Assembly: GCF_000519085.1 (NCBI RefSeq)
Contig: NZ_KI912577.1
Location: forward strand, 2,774,632-2,838,631
Direction of reading: 5' to 3'
From: Methylobacterium sp. 10
GTDB taxonomy: Bacteria > Pseudomonadota > Alphaproteobacteria > Rhizobiales > Beijerinckiaceae
Length of the DNA: 64,000 nucleotides
Shown one piece after another: positions 57,616 through 64,000 of the stretch. Below the pieces are notes generated by a model, which worked only from the letters and a program-made list of their open reading frames with translations, was not told where the DNA came from and did not search any database. How positions within the stretch are numbered: position 1 is the first letter of the stretch; every line of letters starts with the position of its first letter. The position numbers and the translations under genes are program-made.

Positions 57616-57642
57616 GGGCTCCCTGCTTCGGGGGCCCTTTTT
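57616..57642 (+). terminator. rho-independent terminator of pccB
   Basis: An 8-bp stem GGGCTCCC/GGGGGCCC (one G-T pair) with loop TGCTTC is followed by TTTTT, 15 bases after the pccB stop. Confidence 0.88.
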
Positions 57643-57745
57643 CCGTCCGACTGCCGCGGCGCGGACGTGGAGCCGAGACGTAAACATCTCAGCGGCGGAG
57701 ATGGCGCTTTCGCCTATTCAATCTCGACCTGATGCTGACAGGTGG

Positions 57746-57789
57746 TTCGAGCGAACGGCCGGATGTGCTCAGCCGGCCGTTCGCTCGAA
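57746..57789. repeat. 17-bp inverted repeat overlapping the 3' end of the FkbM gene
   Basis: Perfect arms at 57746-57762 and 57773-57789 (each ending in GGCCGG or CCGGCC next to the loop) surround a 10-nt loop. The loop includes most of the FkbM stop codon (57769-57771) and the right arm lies inside its last codons. There is no T run. It may define the 3' end of the minus-strand transcript. Confidence 0.75.
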
Positions 57790-58617
57790 GATCAGGTTCA
57801 GCCGAGTGCGGGCGATCTGTCGGTAACCTCGAGCCTCGAGCAGGCCGACGAGATCGATCTGCCATTGCGCCGTGCCATCCTCAATGACGAGAAGGCGAGG
57901 ATACAGGGAGACCGGCGCTTCGCGGAAGAACGGCTCCAGGATCAGATCCTCGGCGCCCTCCACATCGAGCTTGATCGCGTCGATGCGGGTAATGCCCTCG
58001 CCCTGGGCGAGTCCAAGGAGGGTGACCGCCGGCACGCGGATTTGTGCGCCCTCGTTGGTGCCGACGATCTTCAGGCTCGATTCGCCACGGTTGCGCGGGT
58101 CCACGAACAGCGTCAGTTCGCCGGCCTTGTCGGCCACCGCGCAGGCCACCGCCTTTACTGTGCCGAACGGGTTCTGGGCGATGTTATAGGTGAGCCGGTC
58201 GAACACGTCGGGCTGCGGCTCGACGGCGAGGATGCGGGCGCGCGGACCGGCGAAAGCAGCCACGAACAGGGCGTAGGCGCCGATATTGGCGCCGATGTCG
58301 AGGAAGGTGCAGTCTGGCTCCAGCCGTGAGGCCAGCAGCGCCCGCTCTTCGGGATCGAAGAATTGCGGGGTAAACAGCACCTTCTTCTCGCAATTGTTGT
58401 TGTAGGGGTGCAGCCGCATGCGCGCCCCGAACCGCTCTACGTCGAGGGGCTGTCCATGCAGCATCGTGATAGCCAGCCGGCGCAGGAAGAAGCCTATGCG
58501 CCGACCGGCCCAGCTCTTGCCGGAGAGCGTCACCGTGCGATCGGTGATGCGCGCCACGAGCCCCTTGGGCGCGTAGGTGCCGAAAGGCCGGATGGGGGAA
58601 GATTGCGTGTCGGTCAT
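57769..58617 (-). CDS. FkbM-family methyltransferase
   Basis: A 282-residue SAM-dependent methyltransferase of the FkbM type. The SAM-binding loop FLDIGANIGAYALFVA and the acidic ILAVEPQPDVFDRL are followed by ITRIDAIKLDVEGAEDLIL, a typical FkbM signature. Such enzymes O-methylate sugars or other small molecules, often in polysaccharides. No biosynthetic cluster surrounds it, so the acceptor is unknown. It is divergent from the nitrate-type transporter gene. Confidence 0.9.
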   Translation of the reverse strand: MTDTQSSPIRPFGTYAPKGLVARITDRTVTLSGKSWAGRRIGFFLRRLAITMLHGQPLDVERFGARMRLHPYNNNCEKKVLFTPQFFDPEERALLASRLEPDCTFLDIGANIGAYALFVAAFAGPRARILAVEPQPDVFDRLTYNIAQNPFGTVKAVACAVADKAGELTLFVDPRNRGESSLKIVGTNEGAQIRVPAVTLLGLAQGEGITRIDAIKLDVEGAEDLILEPFFREAPVSLYPRLLVIEDGTAQWQIDLVGLLEARGYRQIARTRLNLIFERTAG

Positions 58618-59034
58618 TGAGGCGGGTGATGCCAGCCCGGCAAGCGCACGGCAAGCATCTGATGTCGTTCGACGCCATTGGTTAAATCGGCATAAATCGG
58701 CGCCATGCTCACAAAGAACGCAGTCCTTAGTTCATCGGCTGCGCAAGCGATCATCCAAGAGGCATTGCCGGCAAGGCTGGGATTCTCCTGAGTTAAGGGG
58801 GGAGCGGTACTGCCCTCGGTAAAATACCGGATTGCGGAGCGACGGTTCAGAATCATTCGACTTGGCACGCGCCATGCGAAAGCCCCCACGTGGGCAACGG
58901 CGCCCGCGAGAGCTGCCTTCAAAGATGGCGGCTCGTGCTCACTGTGGCGTGAGCGACCAATCTCTCCCCACCCCGCGATGGGGGCCACTCGCACCGAGTG
59001 CCGGGAGACATCCGATCGCCTGGAGCCTCTCCGC
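58618..59034. other. intergenic region between FkbM gene and nitrate-type transporter
   Basis: A 417-base gap containing the sigma-54 promoter candidate. A 28-codon plus-strand reading frame beginning MLTKNAVL (near 58704) lies upstream of that promoter; I do not call it a gene. Confidence 0.5.
58863..58877 (+). promoter_or_regulatory. sigma-54 promoter of the nitrate-type transporter gene
   Basis: TGGCACG-CGCC-ATGC fits the sigma-54 consensus TGGCACG-N4-TTGC with one mismatch, and the 10-nt gap between the invariant GG and GC is exact. It reads toward the MFS gene, leaving a leader of about 145 nt. Sigma-54 together with NtrC controls nitrogen genes, so this suits a nitrate/nitrite transporter. 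No clear NtrC site was found upstream. Confidence 0.65.
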
Positions 59035-60381
59035 ATGCAGTCCCAAAAAGCCACCCGGATCGATCTGTTCAGTCTGGCCACGCCGCAGATGCGTGCGTTC
59101 CACATCACATGGCTCGCCTTCTTCGTCTGCTTCTTCGCCTGGTTCGCGGTCGCCCCGCTGATGCCGGTGATCAAGGGCGAGTTTCAGCTCACCAACGACC
59201 AAGTCTACAACATCAACATCGCCGCGGTCGGCATCACCATCCTGGTGCGCCTGCTGATCGGGCCGATGTGCGATCGGTTCGGACCCCGCCTGACCTATAC
59301 CGGCCTCCTGGTTCTCGGAGCGATCCCGGTGATCGGCATCGCCTTCGCCAATTCCTATGAGAGCTTCCTGTTCTTCCGCCTTGCCATCGGAGCCATCGGG
59401 GCGAGCTTCGTCATCACGCAGTTCCATACATCGGTGATGTTCGCGCCGAACGTGGTGGGCACCGCCAACGCCACCGTGGGCGGCTGGGGCAATGCCGGCG
59501 GCGGCGTCACCCAAAGCGTCATGCCGCTGATCCTCGCGGCCCTCGTCAGCATCGGCGTCGAGAAGACGATGGGCTGGCGCCTATCGATGATCGTGCCGGG
59601 CGTGATGATGCTCGTCGTAGCCTTCCTCTACTACCGGTTCACGCAGGACATGCCCGAGGGCAACATCATGGAGCTGCGCGCCCGCGGCGTCGCGGTGGAT
59701 TCCGGCAAGAAGGGCGGCTGGGCGGTCTTCAAGCAGGCGATGACGAACTACCGGGTTTGGATGCTCGCCATCACCTATGGCGCCTGCTTCGGCGTCGAGA
59801 TCTTCATCCATGCGGTGGCGGCGACCTACTATGTCGAGCGGTTCAGCCTCGATCTGACCCAGGCCGGCATGGCGGCGGGCAGTTTCGGCTTGCTGGCTCT
59901 GTTCGCCCGCGCGCTCGGCGGCATCGCGTCGGACCGGGTCGCCCGCTCGAAGGGCCTCGACGGTCGCACCTTGCTCCTGTTCGCGCTGATGGTCGGCGAA
60001 GGGATCGGCCTTCTCGCCTTTGCCTATGCCGGCTCGGTGGTACTGGCCGTCGTCGCCATGCTCGCCTTCGGCCTGTTCACCCACATGGCCTGCGGCGCCA
60101 CTTACGCCCTCGTACCGTTCATCGACCGCAAGGCGCTCGGTGGCGTTGCCGGCATCATCGGCGCAGGCGGCAATGTCGGCGCCGTGGCGGCGGGCTTCCT
60201 GCTCAAGGGTGTCGGCAACCTGCCCGGCGCCCTGTTCATCCTCGGCATCGCCGTACTGATCTCGTCGCTCTGCGCAATCTCGGTGCGGTTCTCAGTTACC
60301 CACAAGCAGACCGAGCAGAAGCTCTACGACGAAGCCGTCGCGCAGCGCGCCGTCACCAGCGGTCAGCCCGCCTTCGCCTGA
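59035..60381 (+). CDS. MFS transporter of the nitrate/nitrite porter type
   Basis: A 448-residue protein with about 12 transmembrane segments. Features of the nitrate/nitrite porter (NNP) family are visible: LARLLIGP-like VRLLIGPMCDRFGPRLTY loop, and the two glycine-rich nitrate signatures ATVGGWGNAGGGVTQ in helix 5 and IIGAGGNVGAVAAGF in helix 11. It probably moves nitrate or nitrite across the inner membrane. A sigma-54 promoter about 160 bases upstream fits nitrogen control. No nitrate reductase gene is in the window. ATG 59035 is chosen because the family starts near here. Confidence 0.88.
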   Translation: MQSQKATRIDLFSLATPQMRAFHITWLAFFVCFFAWFAVAPLMPVIKGEFQLTNDQVYNINIAAVGITILVRLLIGPMCDRFGPRLTYTGLLVLGAIPVIGIAFANSYESFLFFRLAIGAIGASFVITQFHTSVMFAPNVVGTANATVGGWGNAGGGVTQSVMPLILAALVSIGVEKTMGWRLSMIVPGVMMLVVAFLYYRFTQDMPEGNIMELRARGVAVDSGKKGGWAVFKQAMTNYRVWMLAITYGACFGVEIFIHAVAATYYVERFSLDLTQAGMAAGSFGLLALFARALGGIASDRVARSKGLDGRTLLLFALMVGEGIGLLAFAYAGSVVLAVVAMLAFGLFTHMACGATYALVPFIDRKALGGVAGIIGAGGNVGAVAAGFLLKGVGNLPGALFILGIAVLISSLCAISVRFSVTHKQTEQKLYDEAVAQRAVTSGQPAFA

Positions 60382-60429
60382 GCGACGATCCCCCGGAGGG
60401 CTACGGCGCAGGCCGTGGTCCCTTTGTCG

Positions 60430-60504
60430 TTGGATCCGGAGAGAAAAAACGGTCCCCCCTTTTTCGAACGCCTGCAGCGTCGGCGGAAGGCGATCCGGAT
60501 CCAA
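60430..60504. repeat. inverted repeat between convergent genes
   Basis: TTGGATCCGG (60430-60439) is mirrored by CCGGATCCAA (60495-60504). Between them lies GAAAAAACGG...CCCCCTTTTT, which could fold as a smaller A/T hairpin. The gap separates the MFS gene (+) and the START-like gene (-), so this may end both transcripts. Confidence 0.45.
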
Positions 60505-60515
60505 ATGGAAAGCCG

Positions 60516-60962
60516 TTAGGCAAAAGCAGCCTGGAGCTTCGAAAAGCAGCTCCGCCAATCATCGCGATAGGCGTTCCGAACATCAGCGTTGACGATGCGG
60601 CGATGGGTGAGCGTGATCTCCGTAGCCCGATCGCCGACGGAGAGCAGATCGACATGGATCAGGGTCTCGCCGATGCGCAGGAGCGGGTTTGGCCCCTCAT
60701 AAGTCCAGGTCTGATGCAGGGAATATCCCTGCCTGATCTCCTCGTATTGCCCGGTCACGGTATGGGACGCCCTATCCGAGTCGCGCCGCCGCAGGAGAAA
60801 CGCGCCGCCAACCCGCGGGTCGGTCTCCACATGCTCCATGACGGAAGTACCGGGCGCGAGCCAACGCTTGATAAGCAAAGGGTCGATCCAGGCACGGAAC
60901 ACGTCCGGCTGGGGCGCACGAACGACGTATTTGAGGACGACGACAGGTACGATCTGGATCAT
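60516..60962 (-). CDS. SRPBCC (START-like, AHSA1) domain protein
   Basis: A 148-residue single-domain protein. The pattern VVRAPQPDVFRAWIDPLLIKRWLAP, GGAFLLRRRDSD, GQYEEIRQGYSLHQTWTYEG and a C-terminal helix DDWRSCFSKLQAAF matches the AHSA1-type START-like fold that forms a hydrophobic pocket. Members include stress proteins, often in operons with ArsR regulators, but none is adjacent here. Ligand unknown. Confidence 0.85.
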   Translation of the reverse strand: MIQIVPVVVLKYVVRAPQPDVFRAWIDPLLIKRWLAPGTSVMEHVETDPRVGGAFLLRRRDSDRASHTVTGQYEEIRQGYSLHQTWTYEGPNPLLRIGETLIHVDLLSVGDRATEITLTHRRIVNADVRNAYRDDWRSCFSKLQAAFA

Positions 60963-61222
60963 GGGCCGTCCGTATCCTCAAGAATCGATCGGCCGGACCG
61001 GAGAGATGCCGCAGGGACGATCACACCGTTCATCGCGCCGGAGACGCCGAGCGGCAAGGGGAGGTAAGCCGGCCAAACCCACGCGGAACGAGGGAAACGC
61101 TCTCCTGTTACCGCTTCGGATGCACGCACCTTGCCTACATGCCGTTCAAGGGCGAGTTTAGCGATCCATGGAGGCCGTCCATCCACCGATGGCGCCTTCT
61201 TCGACAGGTATAGACAAGCCCG

Positions 61223-61987
61223 ATGCAGACCTTCGATTCCGACGGAACCACCATCGCCTATATCGATGTGCCGGCGAAGGGCGGCAGCGGCGATCCGATC
61301 GTGCTGATCCACGGCTTTGCCTCGAATCACTCCGTGAACTGGGTCAACACGCTTTGGGTTAAGACCCTGTCCGACGCGGGGCACCGGGTCGTCGCCCTCG
61401 ATAATCGCGGGCACGGCGAGAGCGAGAAACTCTACGATCCGGAGGCTTACGGCTCCGACATCATGGCGCAGGACGCGCGGCGTCTGCTCGACCATCTCGG
61501 CATCGCCCGCGCCGACATCATGGGTTATTCCATGGGCGCGCGGATCGCCGCCTATCTCGCCCTCGATGAGCCGACGCGGGTACGTTCAGTGCTTCTCGGC
61601 GGTCTCGGGTTGCATCTGGTGGAGGGCAAAGGACTGCCGAACGGGATCGCCGAGGCTCTGGAAGCACCTCCCGGCGAGAAAGCGCCGAACCTCACCGCCG
61701 CCGCATTCCGCACCTTTGCCGAGCAGACGAAGAGCGATCTCAGAGCGCTTGCCGCCTGCATGCGCGGCTCGCGCCAGACCCTGTCGCGGGAAGAAGTCTC
61801 TCAGATCGAAGCGCCGACCCTGGTCACAGTGGGCACCCTCGACACGGTTGCCGGCTCCGCACCGGCGCTGGCTACTCTCATGCCCAATGCAAGGAGCCTG
61901 GAACTGCCAAACCGCGACCACAGTACAGCGGTGGGCGACAAGCAGCACCGGCAGGGCGTCCTCGCCTTTCTCAACGGGCGACCCTGA
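61223..61987 (+). CDS. alpha/beta-fold hydrolase
   Basis: A 254-residue alpha/beta hydrolase. The oxyanion-hole motif LIHGFASNHS, DNRGHGES, the nucleophile elbow GYSMGARIAA (Ser) and a C-terminal HSTA/DKQH region that may hold the catalytic His are visible. Such proteins include esterases and C-C bond hydrolases; no specific substrate can be inferred. It converges on the ABC permease gene only 6 bases after its stop. Confidence 0.9.
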   Translation: MQTFDSDGTTIAYIDVPAKGGSGDPIVLIHGFASNHSVNWVNTLWVKTLSDAGHRVVALDNRGHGESEKLYDPEAYGSDIMAQDARRLLDHLGIARADIMGYSMGARIAAYLALDEPTRVRSVLLGGLGLHLVEGKGLPNGIAEALEAPPGEKAPNLTAAAFRTFAEQTKSDLRALAACMRGSRQTLSREEVSQIEAPTLVTVGTLDTVAGSAPALATLMPNARSLELPNRDHSTAVGDKQHRQGVLAFLNGRP

Positions 61988-61993
61988 GGAAGA

Positions 61994-62770
61994 TCAGCTT
62001 TTCAGCCGATAACCGGTCCGAAAGATCCAGGTCACGCTGCCGAGGCAAAGGGCGAGGAAGACCAGCGTCATCGCGAGGCTGATCTCGACCCGCATATCGG
62101 AGGTGCCGAAGAAGCTCCACCGGAAGCCGCTGATGAGGTAGACGACCGGGTTGACAAGGCTGACCGCCCGCCAGAACGGCGGTAGCATCTCGATGGAATA
62201 GAAGCTGCCGCCGAGAAAGGTAAGGGGCGTCACGACCAGAAGCGGCACGAGCTGGAGCTTCTCGAATCCGTCCGCCCAGAGGCCGATGAGGAAGCCGAAC
62301 AGGCTGAACGTCACCGCCGTGAGAATCAGGAAGGCCACCATCCAGAGCGGATGCTCGATCCGCAGGGGCACGAACAGAGCGGCGGTGGCGAGGATGATCA
62401 GCCCGATCAGGATGGATTTCGAGGCAGCAGCGCCGACATAGCCGAGCACGATCTCGAAAGGGGAGACCGGCGCCGACAAGATTTCGTAGATCGTGCCGGC
62501 AAAGCGCGGGAAGTAGATACCGAAGGAGGCGTTGGCGATGCTCTGCGTCAGGAGCGAGAGCATGATCAGCCCCGGCACGATGAAGGCGCCGTAGGCGATG
62601 CCATCCACCGAGGCCATGCGCGACCCGATCGCCGCGCCGAAGACCACGAAGTAGAGCGATGTGGCGATGACCGGAGCGACGATGCTCTGCAGTCCCGTGC
62701 GCCAGAACCGGGCCATCTCGAAGCGATAGATCGCGCCGACGGCCGGCCAGTTCATCGACAACGGATTCAT
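61994..62770 (-). CDS. ABC-2 type transporter permease
   Basis: A 258-residue inner-membrane protein with about six transmembrane helices in the ABC-2 pattern. The signature segment [35 protein letters not shown] and the later [40 protein letters not shown] are typical of exporter permeases of the drug or polysaccharide type. The ATG overlaps the stop of the ATPase gene by 4 bases, so both are translated together as one exporter of unknown substrate. Confidence 0.92.
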   Translation of the reverse strand: MNPLSMNWPAVGAIYRFEMARFWRTGLQSIVAPVIATSLYFVVFGAAIGSRMASVDGIAYGAFIVPGLIMLSLLTQSIANASFGIYFPRFAGTIYEILSAPVSPFEIVLGYVGAAASKSILIGLIILATAALFVPLRIEHPLWMVAFLILTAVTFSLFGFLIGLWADGFEKLQLVPLLVVTPLTFLGGSFYSIEMLPPFWRAVSLVNPVVYLISGFRWSFFGTSDMRVEISLAMTLVFLALCLGSVTWIFRTGYRLKS

Positions 62771-63693
62771 GCCTGCTCCCTTACGAGATCGACGAAGATG
62801 TCCTCCAGCGAACTCTGGCTGGTGGAGAGATCACGGAAGGGAATGCCGGCAGCGGCGAGGTCGGTCAGCAGCGTGGTGATCCCGGTGCGCTCGCCCTTGG
62901 TGTCGTAGGTGTAAACAAGCTCCTGTCCATCCGCCGACAGAACCAAGCCATGCGGAGCCAACTCGTTCGGCAGGGCGCGGAGGGGGTTCTGCAATTGCAG
63001 GGTCAGTTGCTTTTTGCCGAGCTTGCGCATCAGCTCGGCCTTCTCCTCCACCAGGATGATCTCGCCCTTCCGGATCACGCCGACGCGGTCGGCCATCTCC
63101 TCGGCCTCGTCGATGTAATGGGTGGTGAGGATGATGGTGACGCCCTGCTCGCGGAGCTTGCGCACCAGTCGCCACATGTCCTGGCGCAGTTCCACGTCGA
63201 CGCCGGCTGTCGGCTCGTCAAGGAAGAGGATGTGCGGCTCATGGCTGAGAGCCTTTGCGATGAGAACGCGCCGCTTCATGCCCCCGGACAGGGTCATGAT
63301 CCGGCTGTCCTTCTTGTCCCACAAGGAGAGGTCGCGCAGTACCCTCTCGATATGGGCAGGATCGGATTTCATGCCGAACAGACCGCGGCTGAAGCTCGTC
63401 GTATCCCACACCGTCTCGAAGGCATCGGTTGTGAGTTCCTGCGGCACGAGGCCGATGGCCCTGCGCGCCTCGCGATAATCCGCTCCGATGTCGTGGCCAT
63501 CCACGGTGACAGTGCCGCTCGTCGCGCGGACGAGGCCGCAGACGATGCTGATCAGTGTCGTCTTGCCGGCGCCATTGGGACCGAGCAGAGCGAAAATCTC
63601 GCCCTTGGCGATGTCGAGGTTGATATCCTTGAGGGCGTGGAGGCCGGAGGCATAGACCTTCGACAGGCCCAAGATGGAGATGATCGGCCGCAT
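62767..63693 (-). CDS. ABC transporter ATP-binding protein
   Basis: A 308-residue ATPase of the ABC-2 exporter class. Walker [14 protein letters not shown] loop VPQE, signature LSGGMKRR, Walker [13 protein letters not shown] and switch His ILTTHYID are all present, followed by a C-terminal extension of about 80 residues as in drug-exporter ATPases. The start at 63693 ([14 protein letters not shown]) has GGAGATCC upstream; an in-frame upstream reading lacks family similarity. It pairs with the permease gene by 4-base overlap. Confidence 0.95.
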   Translation of the reverse strand: MRPIISILGLSKVYASGLHALKDINLDIAKGEIFALLGPNGAGKTTLISIVCGLVRATSGTVTVDGHDIGADYREARRAIGLVPQELTTDAFETVWDTTSFSRGLFGMKSDPAHIERVLRDLSLWDKKDSRIMTLSGGMKRRVLIAKALSHEPHILFLDEPTAGVDVELRQDMWRLVRKLREQGVTIILTTHYIDEAEEMADRVGVIRKGEIILVEEKAELMRKLGKKQLTLQLQNPLRALPNELAPHGLVLSADGQELVYTYDTKGERTGITTLLTDLAAAGIPFRDLSTSQSSLEDIFVDLVREQA

Positions 63694-63791
63694 CGGATCT
63701 CCATGGATTATTCTTGTGGGCAAGGACGTGGGTGCTGCCATACCACGACAGGGGGTGCGGCCCGCGAGTGTGAAGCGGCACGTCCGGAAAC

Positions 63792-63817
63792 AAAAAAGCC
63801 GCCCGGTGGGCGGCTTT
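63792..63817 (-). terminator. rho-independent terminator of the ATP synthase b-subunit gene
   Basis: A 10-bp stem AAAGCCGCCC/GGGCGGCTTT with loop ACC is followed on the minus strand by TTTTTTG, about 25 bases after the stop at 63843. Confidence 0.92.
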
Positions 63818-63842
63818 CTCGAAACGATCGTTCCGGAAGACG

Positions 63843-64000
63843 TCAGGCCCGGAGACGACCTTTGACCTCGTCGAGGCTGGAACGGACCAGCGACAGGGCG
63901 GCGTCGCCTTGCAGGCGCTCACGCAACACCACCTCGGACACCTTCACGGCCGCGTCGGCAGCGGCTGCGCGGACCTGGGCGGTGGCCTGGACCTCGGCCT
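63843..64000 (-). CDS. atpF: ATP synthase F0 subunit b, C-terminal part (cut by the window edge)
   Basis: Only the last 52 codons are in the window. They encode the end of a long helical protein, [25 protein letters not shown], then a shorter helix DEVKGRLRA. The pattern (coiled-coil helix ending in [19 protein letters not shown], then a short tail) is that of F0 subunit b or b' of alphaproteobacterial ATP synthase, the stator stalk. A strong terminator follows. The b versus b' assignment cannot be made from this fragment. Confidence 0.7.
   Translation of the reverse strand, partial: AEVQATAQVRAAAADAAVKVSEVVLRERLQGDAALSLVRSSLDEVKGRLRA

Noticed and set aside
58614..59174. Minus-strand open frame across the sigma-54 promoter region
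   Set aside because: It begins inside the MFS gene and resembles no family; base composition by codon position does not suggest coding.

Overview
The window looks like chromosome of a methylotrophic alphaproteobacterium of the Methylobacterium/Methylorubrum group. The main reasons are a complete calcium-type methanol dehydrogenase gene cluster in the order mxaFJGIRSACKLDEHB, high G+C codon usage, phasins of polyhydroxyalkanoate granules, a propionyl-CoA carboxylase beta subunit and the tig-clpP-clpX-lon chaperone/protease block. The genus is inferred from these features, not proved. I see no prophage, insertion sequence or CRISPR array, so most of the window is ordinary core chromosome.

Region 1 (1-8.2 kb) holds two small proteins, a CAP-domain lipoprotein, tRNA-Val(TAC), then lon, clpX, clpP and tig, all on the minus strand, and tRNA-Leu(TAG). 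The lon gene has a good candidate heat-shock (RpoH) promoter. Region 2 (8.3-20.9 kb) has a multicopper-oxidase-like protein that has lost most copper ligands, an RTX calcium-binding protein, the bifunctional NAD(P)H-hydrate repair enzyme, glnB-glnA for nitrogen control and assimilation, and an arginase/ornithine cyclodeaminase pair divergent from an amino-acid permease. Two palindromic intergenic repeats sit here.

Region 3 (21.2-33.97 kb) is the mxa cluster. mxaF and mxaI encode the large and small subunits of PQQ methanol dehydrogenase, mxaG encodes its electron acceptor cytochrome cL, and mxaJ encodes a binding-protein-like partner. mxaR, S, A, C, K and L form a MoxR/vWA maturation module linked to calcium insertion. 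mxaD assists enzyme-cytochrome interaction, mxaE and mxaH are of unknown role, and mxaB is a response regulator. From mxaR onward many genes overlap by 4 bp. An AAGACA-type promoter lies about 170-200 bases before mxaF, and strong stem-loops follow mxaF and mxaI.

Region 4 (34-44 kb) has a DASS-type anion transporter, sdhCDAB, a GT4 glycosyltransferase, two phasin-type proteins (the first with a TTGC-N3-GCAA dyad inside its promoter) and an HtrA/Do protease. Region 5 (44.2-64 kb) starts with an unusual fusion of acetoacetyl-CoA-synthetase-like adenylation domain, carrier domain and GNAT domain. It continues with rarA, an M32 carboxypeptidase, a YegD-like Hsp70, a pseudouridine synthase, an ATP12-type chaperone, pccB, an FkbM methyltransferase, a nitrate/nitrite-type MFS transporter with a near-consensus sigma-54 promoter, a START-like protein, an alpha/beta hydrolase, an ABC-2 exporter, and the 3' end of an ATP synthase subunit b gene cut by the window edge.

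The most interesting items are the adenylation-carrier-GNAT fusion, the copper-ligand-deficient oxidase, the in-frame palindrome near the start of mxaK, and the sigma-54, RpoH and PhaR-type promoter candidates.
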